From positions 949,643 through 1,013,642 of the forward strand of contig JAJEKB010021564.1 in assembly GCA_022393335.1 (NCBI GenBank): 64,000 bases of DNA, in the 5' to 3' direction. Shown piece after piece: positions 36,311-46,747 of this stretch. The first letter of the stretch is position 1. Every line of letters starts with the position of its first letter. Below the pieces are notes generated by a model. It was not told the origin of the DNA. It saw only the letters and a program-made list of their open reading frames with translations, and ran no database searches. The translations under genes and the position numbers were made by a program. The stretch comes from Macrotrachela quadricornifera (taxonomy: Eukaryota > Rotifera > Eurotatoria > Philodinida > Philodinidae).

Positions 36311-37210
36311 TTGACTGATCACAAATATCGTGGATTGTGGCGATCCAAAATTCGTTTGTTAGTAGGCTTAACTGCTACACAAATTCGTGATAAATTAATT
36401 ACTGCTTATGGACAAAGTGTTGCTTCATACCGTACGAGAATATATCCCATTCCGCGATGTTGCACATTGCGGAACTGGTTCCACCTCAGGAATCGATTCC
36501 ACCGATTCTGGAATTAGATTAAACCTAAACACAGTCTGATTCCGGAATCAATCGGAATTGCACGGAATTCCTTCTGATTCCAGAATCGAAGTCTCTATGT
36601 ATTTCATGCAATTTCGGAATCGGTGGAATTAGTTCCCTAGGCGAAACTGATTCCCTAATGTTCAACATCGCGGAATAGGGTCACTGCTCTATCGTACAGT
36701 TGTTTAATGGATTCAACGATTTTCCAATGAACAACATTCATTAGCAGATAATCCTCGAAGTGATCATCCGTTAATCGTCGCTACTCATCAAAATATTGAT
36801 GCTGTTCAGGACCTAGTGAATGATGATCCACATATTAATATTGATTATACTACTACCATCTTGGACATATCTCAGTCAACATCTTGGCTTGAGAAAGATC
36901 TCGGCAATATGGGTACCTCATAAATTCACTCAACAACAACGACAACGACGTGTTGATAATGCACGATCTCATATAAATGATATTGTTGTTAATTATCTTC
37001 AAGAAAAAAAAATCAAAATTATGGCTCATTCAACATACTTATCTGATCTTACTCTTTCAGATTTTTGAGTGTTCAATTATCTGAAACGTCGTCTTAGTAC
37101 ATATTCAGATGCCACAAGTTTAGCTAAAGCATTATCCAAGGAGTTCACTTCAGTATCTATTGACAAATACCGAAAGACATTTCAGAAGTGGATTAAAAGG
37201 ATGACACTTT
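36311..37210 (+). pseudogene. Mariner transposase relic
   Basis: Pieces of a mariner transposase of the SETMAR-like group. The N-terminal HTH (RLLVGLTATQIRDKLITAYG) is followed by HPLIVATHQNIDAVQDLV and AIWVPHKFTQQQRQRRV. After that the reading jumps to DNARSHI and ends with LKRRLSTYSDATSLAKAL. About 130-150 codons of the catalytic core are missing between QRQRRV and DNARSHI. A 254-bp MITE interrupts the N-terminal half, and stops occur near 37066. The sequence GACAGAACTTTTTGCATACA near 37275-37295 may be part of the right terminal repeat. Confidence 0.8.
36436..36689. mobile_element. MITE of the ATTCCG family, copy 2, inside the mariner relic
   Basis: A 254-bp insertion flanked by TACCGTAC (36428-36435) and TATCGTAC (36690-36697), an 8-bp duplication with one mismatch. 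The ends share ATTCCGCGATGTTG in inverted orientation. Removing it with one repeat joins the mariner frame (ASYRT to VVQWIQRF). An 8-bp duplication suggests a hAT-type element. Confidence 0.7.
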
Positions 37211-37366
37211 GTATCGAACATTTACTGTAAACAGATTAACAAAATGTTTTCTATGAATAAATAGTTGACAATGACAGAACTTTTTGCATACACTATGTGT
37301 TTATTAAATAGAATCAATTTATTGTAGAATACAACATGTGCTTGTTCTACTACGACGAGATTTCTT

Positions 37367-39748
37367 TCACACTAATTTTTGATTGTTTTCTTGTACTGTG
37401 AGAGGACCAAACATATCATGAGAATATTGACTGTTATTATTAATATTAATATCTGAGGTCACATTTGAAGAATATTTTAGATTGCTTTGTTGTATGATTT
37501 TTTGTACTTGATCTATATTATTCTGAACCTTTTTAATGCCATCATTTGATTGCGAATAGTTTGCTTGTAAAATTTTAAGACATTTGGTTAGAAATTGCAT
37601 AGCTTCTAAATAATTTTTCATCTGAAAATGAACTTCACCAATTTGTTATAAAGTCCATCCTATATCAGGATGATTTTCTGAAAATATTTGTTCTTGAATA
37701 GAAAGTATTTTTATAAAATCTTGCAATGTTTCCTCATATAATCTCCTCTCTAAATTTATAGTAGCAATTACTTGAAGACAACTAATCATAGCTGAATAAT
37801 TAGGAGGATTACATTCTTCGAAAATAGTCAATGCTTGCTTATAACAATCGAGTCTTTCATCATAGATACCTATTATATCACCAATTTTCATGATAGTGTG
37901 AGCAATTCTAAGAAAATTATTTTGAGTAGTCTGCTGCTCATCAGAATAATTTAAATCATGCATATAATCCCTCATTTTAGTATATAATAGCATCATTCGA
38001 TTTAAATTCTTCTTATAATCTGGATGATCATTAGGTAAAATATTTTCATCCATATCTAATGCAGAACAATAATATTCAATTGCACAATTATATTGAAATT
38101 TATTTTCGTATACAGAACCAATATTCCATAAAGTCGATGAAATATATGGATGTTGACTTGGTAAAAGTCTTTGATACATTTCATATGCTTTCATCATATA
38201 ATTTAATGCAAGATCATATTCTTTATTAATTTGATGAACCAAACCAATACATATCATAGTATGAGCTTTATTTGTATGATCATTAGGATAATTTATTTCA
38301 TCAATAGTTAAAACTTGTTTATAATAATTCATTGCTTTTTCATATTCACCTTTCTCTTTATAAATAAAACCAAGATTATGTAATGAATTTGCTATATGAA
38401 TATCATTATTAGGAAAACAAGATATTCGTATATCATATGCATATATATAATTTTCTAATGCGTGATTTAATTCTCCTTTTTTAGTATATATATTAGCAAT
38501 TTGATCATAAATATCAGGAATATCTTGATGATCTTTTGGTAATGTTTTTAATAACATATGAAAATATTTTTCTGCTTTATCAATTTGTCCCATTTCATTG
38601 AAAAGAAGAGCTCCAAATAAAATTGTTGAACTAATTCCTTCTATTTCTTGTCTAATTGATTTAATATATTCTTGAACATTTTTTGAATCATCATCAGTTG
38701 CTGTCATTTCAATTATCCATAAGTGTAAATTTGAATCAAATTGAATATAATCAATCTTAAATACAGATCCAAGATTGAATAAAACTTCTTGTTCACCTTT
38801 TATTTGACTATATTCATCAATATCAGCAAAAATTATTTTATTAAGATTAGAATGAATTTTAATCTCAAATAAAACAGTTTTCATTTCATCTGTATCGATA
38901 GTACCAGCAATAAATCCTTGAGCTATATTTATATTACGACTCGTTGAAAAAAATCCATTTATTGATATAAGAACACCGATATTGTTTTGTAATTTATCGA
39001 ATTCTTCTTTTGACATTTGTTGACCACGATAAAGTGTGAATACTTCAGTATTAATTTCCTTTTTTTTACTTTGTTTTTCCAATTGTGAACATAAATCAAT
39101 AATATAAAATCTAAATCAATACAATAAATCAATATCTTCTGTTCTTAAAGCTTTGTTAAGTAGTCTATAAACAAACGAATCACGTGTATACCATTCAATT
39201 GCTTTATCCGATGTATAACTATTTCGAAATAATTCGATTCTTTTTAATTCAATTTGATTTGTTCGATAATAATCTGAACATTTATTGAGCATATCATTTT
39301 TCGCATCATTTGTGTGTGGCATTTGTTTAAGAGTATCGATTAATAATTGATTCCATAAGAATGATGCTGATTCTTTTGATAAATCTCGTATTGATTTTTG
39401 GTTTTGTTGATTAAATAAACGAAATGCTATTAAATGTTTTGATAATAAATTAATAGAATTTTCAACTGATTCAATTAGAGAAATTTCTTCGGTAAACATT
39501 CCAACAATTTTCGAATAATTCTTAACTAATTGTGTATGTTTATTCATATCATTCAAACGAAATATAAATATTGAATTAATTGTTAATAATGGATGTATCT
39601 CAGGTATAACTTCATATGATAATATTTCACTAATAATAAGAAATATTTTTTCATTTTTAATTTTTCGAATATAATCTATACATAATTGTGGTTTTGTGTA
39701 AAATTGAACAAAATTATTTAATCCAATTAATAATGTTTGTGTATGTAC
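37367..39748 (-). pseudogene. Arginine mono-ADP-ribosyltransferase with TPR repeats, broken
   Basis: An intronless minus-strand reading of about 790 codons. The upstream part resembles the non-catalytic N-terminal region of bdelloid ART-TPR proteins. Next is an ART domain with the R-S-ExE signature: TLYRGQQMSK (Arg), GFFSTSRN (STS) and KGEQEVLF (EQE). These are the NAD-binding and catalytic residues that transfer ADP-ribose to arginine. Then come at least six tandem TPRs of the 42-residue kinesin-light-chain type (ANSLHNLGFIYKEKGEYEKA and similar). Two in-frame stops break it: TGA at about 39116-39118, before the ART domain, and TAA at about 37646-37648, in the C-terminal TPR region. The frame is unchanged across both. 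The 5' side ends abruptly at the Mutator-like element at 39749. The ART domain itself is uninterrupted. Confidence 0.85.
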
Positions 39749-40804
39749 CCAGGCGAGCAAAAAAGTCAATAGGACGGGCGACATGTCTAGTCCGAAACGT
39801 CCATGCCAGTAGTCATGACTAGTCTGAAACGTCTAAGTCAGCCGTCATGACCAGTCGGAAACATCAATGTTGGTCGTCATGTTTAGTCCATTTTATAATA
39901 CGCGTCATATTGCCATATCAGGACTAGTCACAAAATTTATGACACTACGTCACGACTAGTCTGAAATACTTCGAGCAATAGTCAAGACTAGTATGGTTGA
40001 TGAAGAATAACATGTCTTCTCGTCTGGACTAGTCCGAACATTATAAAAGCTGCTACATCAAGTCGAAAACGTCTTTTACACTATTCAAGGCTAGTCTAAC
40101 TACACAAGTCGACACTAATATACATCTTGACTAGTCTGATCTTTATAAAAAAATCGAAATATCCAAAGTGAGCAAGACAAATACTGGGAACGGGCGACAT
40201 GACTAGTCAAAAGTATCCTTAATATCGGTCATGACCAGTCTGAAACGAGTGACTACAATTTTGTCGGATACAAAAATGTCGATCGCAAATTTGTCGATAA
40301 AATTTGTCGAAAAAAAATTTGTCGATTCGACAAAATTTAATTCCAAATTTGTCGAATTCGACAAATTTTATTAAAAAATGTCGATTGTTGTATTATCAAG
40401 CATCATTTTGATGAATTTCAATTTCAATTATAATCAAGTTGGAATCATGTTGGAATCAACTTGGAATCAACATGGAATCAACTTGGAATCAACTTAGAAT
40501 CGTGTTGGAATCAATGGAGATTTGGTCAAATCATGTAAATGAAAGGTTAGATTTCTAACACTTTATTAAACAAGAAGAAAAAGAATAGAACATGAAATAA
40601 TGCTGAAGTTTTCACAGGAATACTGAAGAAAAACAATAAACAAAGTAGTTTTTTCGTATAATTAAATCATAAATAACAAGAAATAACAAATTAATCTTTC
40701 ACAAAATCAAACACTACAAATGAAAGACACAAAGAAATGTCTATTTACATATCTCAAATATGCCTCACGCCATGTCATTAGACACATCTGACATTGATGA
40801 TCGT

Positions 40805-41571
40805 TTATGTACGACCGTTCCTCTTTGATGGCAGTTCTTGGGATAATACTCCTAATTGTTGTAATTCCCTAGGAATCTTTGGATTCTGTTGTTGTGGTAG
40901 AGATTTTAACGATGTACTTTCTCCCTTGTTTGTATCATTTATCAGTTTTGGTGTTGCTAATTTCGGGTCTACAGAGACACTACGAATTATATGTTGATGT
41001 ACAGCATAAATCCTATTTCTACTAATGTCGTATCGAGCCATACGAGCATAGATCGACTTTGCATCAATGCAATGACCACGCCGTTTCAAGGAACGGATAA
41101 ATGTTGATGCTAACAATTGAACTTCCTGTTCTCTTGTCAAAATCATATATGTACCTAAAATATAGTTTAGAAGCACTGTAATGTAACAGAAAAACTAGTT
41201 TTATTCTGAAACTTTACCATTTTTTTTTGTATTTTTCGAAATAACAATCAGTTCATGATCGGTTGAGTCCAACGAATCACGTCGTATGTAATAGCAACGA
41301 TTTTGATCATTACTTGATGAAAAAGACAAGAGCACCGAATTAGGATTGCTTTCAAATCCTTTTGTAATGAAGTCATCAATGTTGAGTTGAATTTTTCGAT
41401 TCACTGCAGGATATATTTGTTCATATTCTTTAAGATTCAAGATATCGTAACACAATCCATCTATGTGTATGTACAAGGTATCTAAAACCTGTAAATTAAT
41501 GTAAATAGAAATAGTGACTCACTGAAACTTCCATGAACGTCGTAGGAGACAAGGAATCGTTTTGTCATCAT
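40805..41571 (-). CDS. Accessory protein gene of the MULE (3 exons), unknown function
   Basis: Exons 41571-41523, 41481-41218 and 41154-40805 on the minus strand. Introns are short (41 and 63 bp), GT-AG and both phase 1. The reading is about 220 residues, begins MMTKRFLVSYDVHGSFN and ends SQELPSKRNGRT. No family is recognised. The first half is mixed alpha/beta (YDILNLKEYEQIYPAVNRK). The middle is basic (FIRSLKRRGHCIDAKS) and might bind nucleic acid. The tail is Pro/Gln-rich (LPQQQNPKIPRELQQL). It is divergent to the transposase gene with about 445 bp between starts, so the two may share a promoter region. Mutator elements of plants also carry a second gene of unclear role; equivalence here is only a suggestion. 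Confidence 0.55.
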
Positions 41572-42015
41572 TAACAATCGACCAATTTGATGAAAGATAA
41601 GTGATAAATCAGAAAATAAACTAAATCTGTAAATCTATAATAAGTAATAAATAAAACAAACTATCACTTGGTTGTTGTATAATAGTTTCTTCCTTTGTCT
41701 ACTTAACTATTGTTTTTCCTTTCGATTTCATTCGTTGTCCCGTGAAGCTATCGGATTATTTTATTTTCTTTTTCATTTTTTGCCTCCTCGGAATCAATAG
41801 CATAATTATTGGTCATTTATTATCTAGAAGATCAATTGGACTGGATGACACGTAAAAAGCAACATATATTTATACTTCTATGTACATATAATAAACATGT
41901 CGGTCACAACGGTCTGATCATACATTTAAACATTTTAGTTGTTATTAGCAGTACAGAACATACAGTTCGAGGTTGAACAGTTGGCGGTGAAACAGCATTA
42001 ACCGTAACAACAATA
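41572..42015. promoter_or_regulatory. Divergent intergenic region of the MULE
   Basis: AT-rich spacer between the starts of the accessory gene (minus) and the transposase gene (plus). TATA-like words occur near 41867-41875. No element-specific motif is proven. Confidence 0.35.
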
Positions 42016-43716
42016 ATGTCATTTACAGATGCTGTCATCCCAGTAGGTTCAATGGAATTTTCGAAGAAAACACGTTTACATATGTGTGGTTATACATATC
42101 ATCGAAATAAGATCATTAAGTCACAGAATAAGGTGTATTGGCGGTGTGAGGATAGAGACTGTGGGGCATATATTCATACGACATTATCTAATATTTATCT
42201 TGGTACTAATGAAACATCTCACACTCACGAACCAAATATGGATAATATATTGATCCAACAATTTAAAGCACAAGTTATCAAACGTGTTCGTTCCGAATTA
42301 GTAACACCAGGTGTGATTCATTCAGAAGAATTAGCAAAATCAAACATGCCACCATCTGCTATGGCAAATTTACCAACTGCTCAATCTATGCGTAAGTCTA
42401 GGCTTTGGTCAATATAAAGTTTGAAAATTTTTTCCAGAATCATTACTTTATTACCATCGAAAAGTTGGAGTTCCAGCATTACCTACTAGAATTGATTTTA
42501 TTATTCCATCACAATTCACAGTCACTGTAGATAAAAAACCATTTCTCATATGTGATTTTACAAAAAATGGAACAAGAAAATTTATTTTGTTTTCAAGTGA
42601 AAGACAATTGAACATATTATTCAATTCTGAATTATTATTCATGGATGGGACTTTCGACGTCAGTCCCGCACAGTTTCAGCAGCTTTACACTTTGCATGCG
42701 ATTAAACAGGATCAAGGTACGAACATTTCGATATTGCATTAAAGTTTCAGTTTTCTCAACTAAAATTTTTGATTTTTAGTTTATGCATGCGTATTCGGAT
42801 TTATGGCAAATAAAAGATCAAGTACATACAAAAGTTTGTTTCAAGAGTTAAAAGCAATAGCTGCCCGCAAGAATTTACAGTTTCATGTTAAGAGAATAAT
42901 GAGTGATTTCGAGAGTGGCCTTATATCTGCATTGAAAGTGGAAGTAACTTACAGTCCTTTTTCAATCTAGTACCATTGCTACATCTGCACTTTTTTGTTC
43001 TTTCCATCGTATCTAGTTTCCACAAGTCGAACATCGTGGTTGTGCATTTCATCATGTGCAAGCGATGCATCGGCAAGCTCAACAGATCGGGTTGGCTACT
43101 GTTTATAAAGAATCTGGAATTCCCCGCGATATTCTTCGTCAAGTTTTTCCACTTTATTTAATGCCTAAAGACCGAATTGAAAGTCATTATCAACGTTTGT
43201 TCAGCACCATTAGAAAATATCATCCCAAATCTATTCGAAAACAATTAATCGAATTTTTTGACTACTATCACAATCAATGGTTACTAAAAGTTGGCGTTGA
43301 TATGTATGCTGTTGGCGACTTGAGCATTAGAACAAATAATGAATGTGAAAGTGAGTGGTAAGCGACTGATTTTATTGCTCAGCTTTGAAGTCTATCTTTA
43401 GCGTTTCATCATGCCTTAGCAAAAAAAAGTCAACCAACATCATCCATCAGTTTGGCGCCTTATTACCTGTTTAGCACAGCAAGAATTTTCTCAATATCAT
43501 CGTATGCTTGCAGCTGCTGGTGGTCTACCACAGAAACGACGTCAAGCGAAATCATCGATAAAAATGCAAAAACGTATTGACATGTTAAACGCACTTTGCA
43601 AAAATGGCTCTATTGCAGAAGAAGAAATGTTAATTGGTCTTAAATTTGTTGTTGCAAAAAAAAAAAAATTCTATTTCTCACAGTTTGATTACTATATATA
43701 TGTGTTTTGTATTTAA
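42016..43716 (+). pseudogene. FLYWCH / MULE transposase, one homopolymer frameshift
   Basis: Exons 42016-42391, 42438-42716, 42780-42943, 43017-43350 and 43402-43716, with introns of 46-73 bp, all GT-AG and phase-consistent. The N-terminus holds a FLYWCH-type zinc finger (LHMCGYTYHRN...YWRCEDRDCGAYIHTT...SHTHEP). The catalytic core follows: MDGTFDVSP (first Asp), MSDFESGLISAL (second Asp), the CxH motif GCAFHH, and NNECE (Glu). This is the usual MULE order. In exon 5 a run of eight A at 43421-43428 shifts the frame. With seven A the reading continues VNQHHPSVWRLITCLAQQEF and on to the C-terminus. The damage may be real or a sequencing error. Confidence 0.8.
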
Positions 43717-43974
43717 TCTTAATGTTATAATAATGAAACTCGTTGCGTTTTACTCTATTCTAAACAAAATTCAACTATGTTTGTGTCATTTCCATTTGCC
43801 TATAAGTTAAACTTAACTTTTTTTTCTCAAGAGTGAATTTTGAATTAAATTTAACTTGGTACTTGCTTCTGGTTTCGATGAGCTTAACTCCAAGTTGATT
43901 CCAACTTGATTCCATGTTGATTTCAAGTTGATTCCAACATGATTCCATGTTGATTCCAACTTGATTCCAACATG

Positions 43975-43984
43975 NNNNNNNNNN
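43975..43984. other. Assembly gap (10 N)
   Basis: N run inside the inverted 'ttggaatcaac' / 'gtcgatcg' block of the MULE right arm. Confidence 0.95.
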
Positions 43985-44419
43985 ATTTGCGATCGACATT
44001 TTTTGTATTCGACAAAATTGATGTTTCCCGTCTGAAACGTCTTGTTTATCCGTTCAGATTAGTTATGTTTACGAGAAGTGTCCTACAATCACCTCTGGAC
44101 TAGTCTAAAACGTCCGAGAACTCCGTCACGTCTAGTCTGTTAATCACGTCCAGACCAGTCAGAAGAGTAGAAGAAAAAGCGGAAAGATGGATTCGAACAT
44201 TCGATCCAGCAATCATCAATATCTAACGGGGTATCCTGACGATATGCTATGGCGCTTCAATAGACTAACGTCAATTTAGCTAGTCTAAATATCAAAGTAA
44301 CACTCGTTCATTGACTAGACGATTAAAAACTAACTATGGACAAGTGACTTTTACTGATCTGAAACATCTTAATGAGTGGTCAAGACTAATCTGAACCGTC
44401 ATACGAGCAAGTTATAATT

Positions 44420-45540
44420 ATTCTTTTTCTGAAAATGTATTATCAATCTCGATCCATAATAATCCCAAACTTTTGAACAATTAGTTTCATTCAATAAAAT
44501 TTTCAAGCTGATTCCGTTAAGCTTGGTTATTGACGAAACGAAAAAAGAACAGAATAAAACGAGGATATTTTTCAGTATTTGTGTAACTTGTTAATAACAA
44601 CCACCGAATAATGAAATGCTTTTATAACATAGATCAGATAGTAGAATAACGATCAATTCATTATTTATCTTTCACTTAGCATAAACTAGTGTTATCATGA
44701 AAGTTTGCTAAAGAGTTGCTTTCACATTGTTACTAAGTTTTACAGTTGGAATATTTTAATTTCATTATTTACACATTATTTTACAAAAAAATTTCAATTA
44801 TCCTTTTAATTGATTCAATCAAACAGAGAAATTTTAAAAGTAAAATTCTAAATATTTACAGTGTACGTCGACAATAGTGGTAATAAAATGTGTATTTTTG
44901 TCTTCTACCTAGAGTAATAGAAATAGACATTATAAACTTATCATACATTCTTGTGTGAAGATGCAACTTTCTGTCTATGATCAATTGTCAAATATAATCG
45001 ACTACATTACGACTGTAAATATTATCCATAGTTATTAAATTAATATTATTACAGAATCTCATCACGGTTGATTTTTCTCTTATAAAAAACAACAAAAAAA
45101 AAATAAGAAAAGTGTCTCAACATTAATGGTTTTTAGAAGGTCATTTTATTATGTTCAATGATGAGTTTCTATTTATTTAAATTTAAATTTAAAAACAAGT
45201 TTTTATTGAATAATTTTATAATTTATTCTCAAATTTAAATTATAGAAATCGAGGTACAAAATAAATTTAAATTATAACAAGAAAAAAAATTAATTTTTAA
45301 AATTTCAATTTTTTTTATCTTATTTTTGTATTTAATTTTTTTAAATCTTTTTTACGACACCTGAGCAGTCAAAAGAAATTTTCTTAGAAAAAAATAAAAG
45401 TTCGAAAATTAATATTAAAAAATCATATCCCACTAACTTCGTTATGTATAATAAATTTCTTCTATTAATACTAAAACTTGAAGAAAAGCAAAGCAAAATT
45501 GTATCCAAGAGCATCTTAGAATGGCTATGAATATATACAA
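44420..45540. other. AT-rich DNA inside the MULE right flank, no gene seen
   Basis: Very AT-rich, with poly-A/T tracts and 'aatttaaattt' words. It has no counterpart in the left arm, so it may be a separate insertion or captured DNA. No coding frame or terminal repeat was recognised. Confidence 0.4.
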
Positions 45541-45764
45541 GTTCATCCCTTAACGGTGTGGCTCAATAGGCCAAGCGATGGGTAAGTGATATATTGTGTG
45601 CATCGGAGAATCTTATCTTCTGAATTATATATTTATATTTCGACTAATCCAGACTCGTCCAACACACAATACAACATCATAACCCGTCCGATGTACTATC
45701 GCAGATGTCCTTACTTTTTCCATTCCAAATACGTTTTGGATGGACGTCAGGACGGGATAACATT

Positions 45765-45972
45765 TCTAGTCTTTTTCTCAAAAAGTCCTAGTTCATGACT
45801 AGTCAATCTTTCATCGACTAAGGACTAGTCCGAAACTAGTCCGATTTGCGAAAATGACTAGACATGACAAAAACACTGACGCTAAACTACTAGATAGTCA
45901 GGATGCGTATTGAAGACGACAGAGAATTCCAGACTAGTCATGTACTAGGACTTTTTGAGAAAAAGACTAGGA
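45765..45972. repeat. Palindrome within the MULE right end
   Basis: 'Ctagtctttttctcaaaaag' near 45768 is inverted as 'ctttttgagaaaaagactag' near 45951, with 'tcatgactagtc' and 'gactagtcatg' next to them. It makes a stem inside the terminal region. Confidence 0.65.
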
Positions 45973-46033
45973 CTATCATCCCGTCATGACTAGAAATACG
46001 ACTAGTCTTTTTACCCGTCCTTTGCTCGCCTGG

Positions 46034-46210
46034 ATTCAGTTCGACAGAAGGTACTTTACCATAAAAAGTATATAAAATAGGTTTAGTTTTTAAACTTTGC
46101 GTCTGAAGTTCTATTCTAAACTTCATAATCGTTCGTACACAGTCAGGCATGATTTTCTTGTATTGTGAAGGAAATCGAACTATTAGTTGCTGAATGAATG
46201 AGACATTCAA
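46034..46210 (-). other. Possible 5' coding remnant of the ART-TPR gene
   Basis: A minus-strand frame of about 59 codons (MNVSFIQQLIVRF to GKVPSVELN) runs directly into the right end of the MULE. If the element is removed exactly (39749-46033), its frame continues into the ART-TPR reading on the other side (VHTQTLLIGLNNF). The chance of frame agreement alone is one in three, and the peptide itself is not recognised, so the link is weak. Confidence 0.3.
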
Positions 46211-46747
46211 AGGAAAGAAGATGTTTTAGCAAATTTACAACGTTTGCATGATGTATAGAATCTGATAATGTGCCTAATTCTTTCGAATTGGGAGCCAAAT
46301 TTGGTTTAATCATAACACAGCTAGAAGATTAGTTTGAAAATAAGATAGAATGAGGCTACTCACTAGTCGTAAGTGACACTTTGCAGAGACGCTGACAAGC
46401 AATCCTTCATTCATTTAAAAGATTAAATGATCTCCTCTTGCGTACAACTTTCAATCAAGTCTAGAATATTTTTAGAAAGAAGTATGCCAGTAGATGGTTG
46501 ATATTATTCGAATTTGAAATTGGTAGTCTTGCTTTTGGAAATGTTACTTGTTGTTTAATGAAATATAAAATTTTAAAGTATAAGGAAATAAAATAAATTA
46601 GACAAAATCGAACTAAATAAAAAGCGAACATGATCACAATTGTCAAGCTTAACAAATTATAAGATTCTATACAATTACATTGGTTTTTCACGATTAGAGA
46701 AAAAAGTTCAATTAGTGAATTTAGTTCATATCAGCTACAATAAATTT
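46211..46747. other. Intergenic, no gene seen
   Basis: AT-rich spacer and 3' flank of the trimodular enzyme gene. Confidence 0.4.

Larger units (their letters stand above)
39749..46033. mobile_element. Mutator-like element (MULE), about 6.3 kb
   Basis: Ends are CCAGGCGAGCAAA on the left and its reverse complement GCTCGCCTGG preceded by 'cccgtccttt' on the right. The ends are followed on both sides by 'gacggg' and by many copies of 'gactagtc'. Further in, matching inverted blocks follow: 'gtcgatcgcaaat' (40280 and 43985) and 'ttggaatcaac' arrays (40440-40515 and 43890-43974). The interior holds a MULE transposase gene and a divergent accessory gene. The left terminus motif is repeated at about 40168, so one element may lie inside another. 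About 1.1 kb of AT-rich DNA (44420-45540) in the right flank has no left counterpart. A 10-N gap lies at 43975-43984. No matching target duplication was found. Confidence 0.7.
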
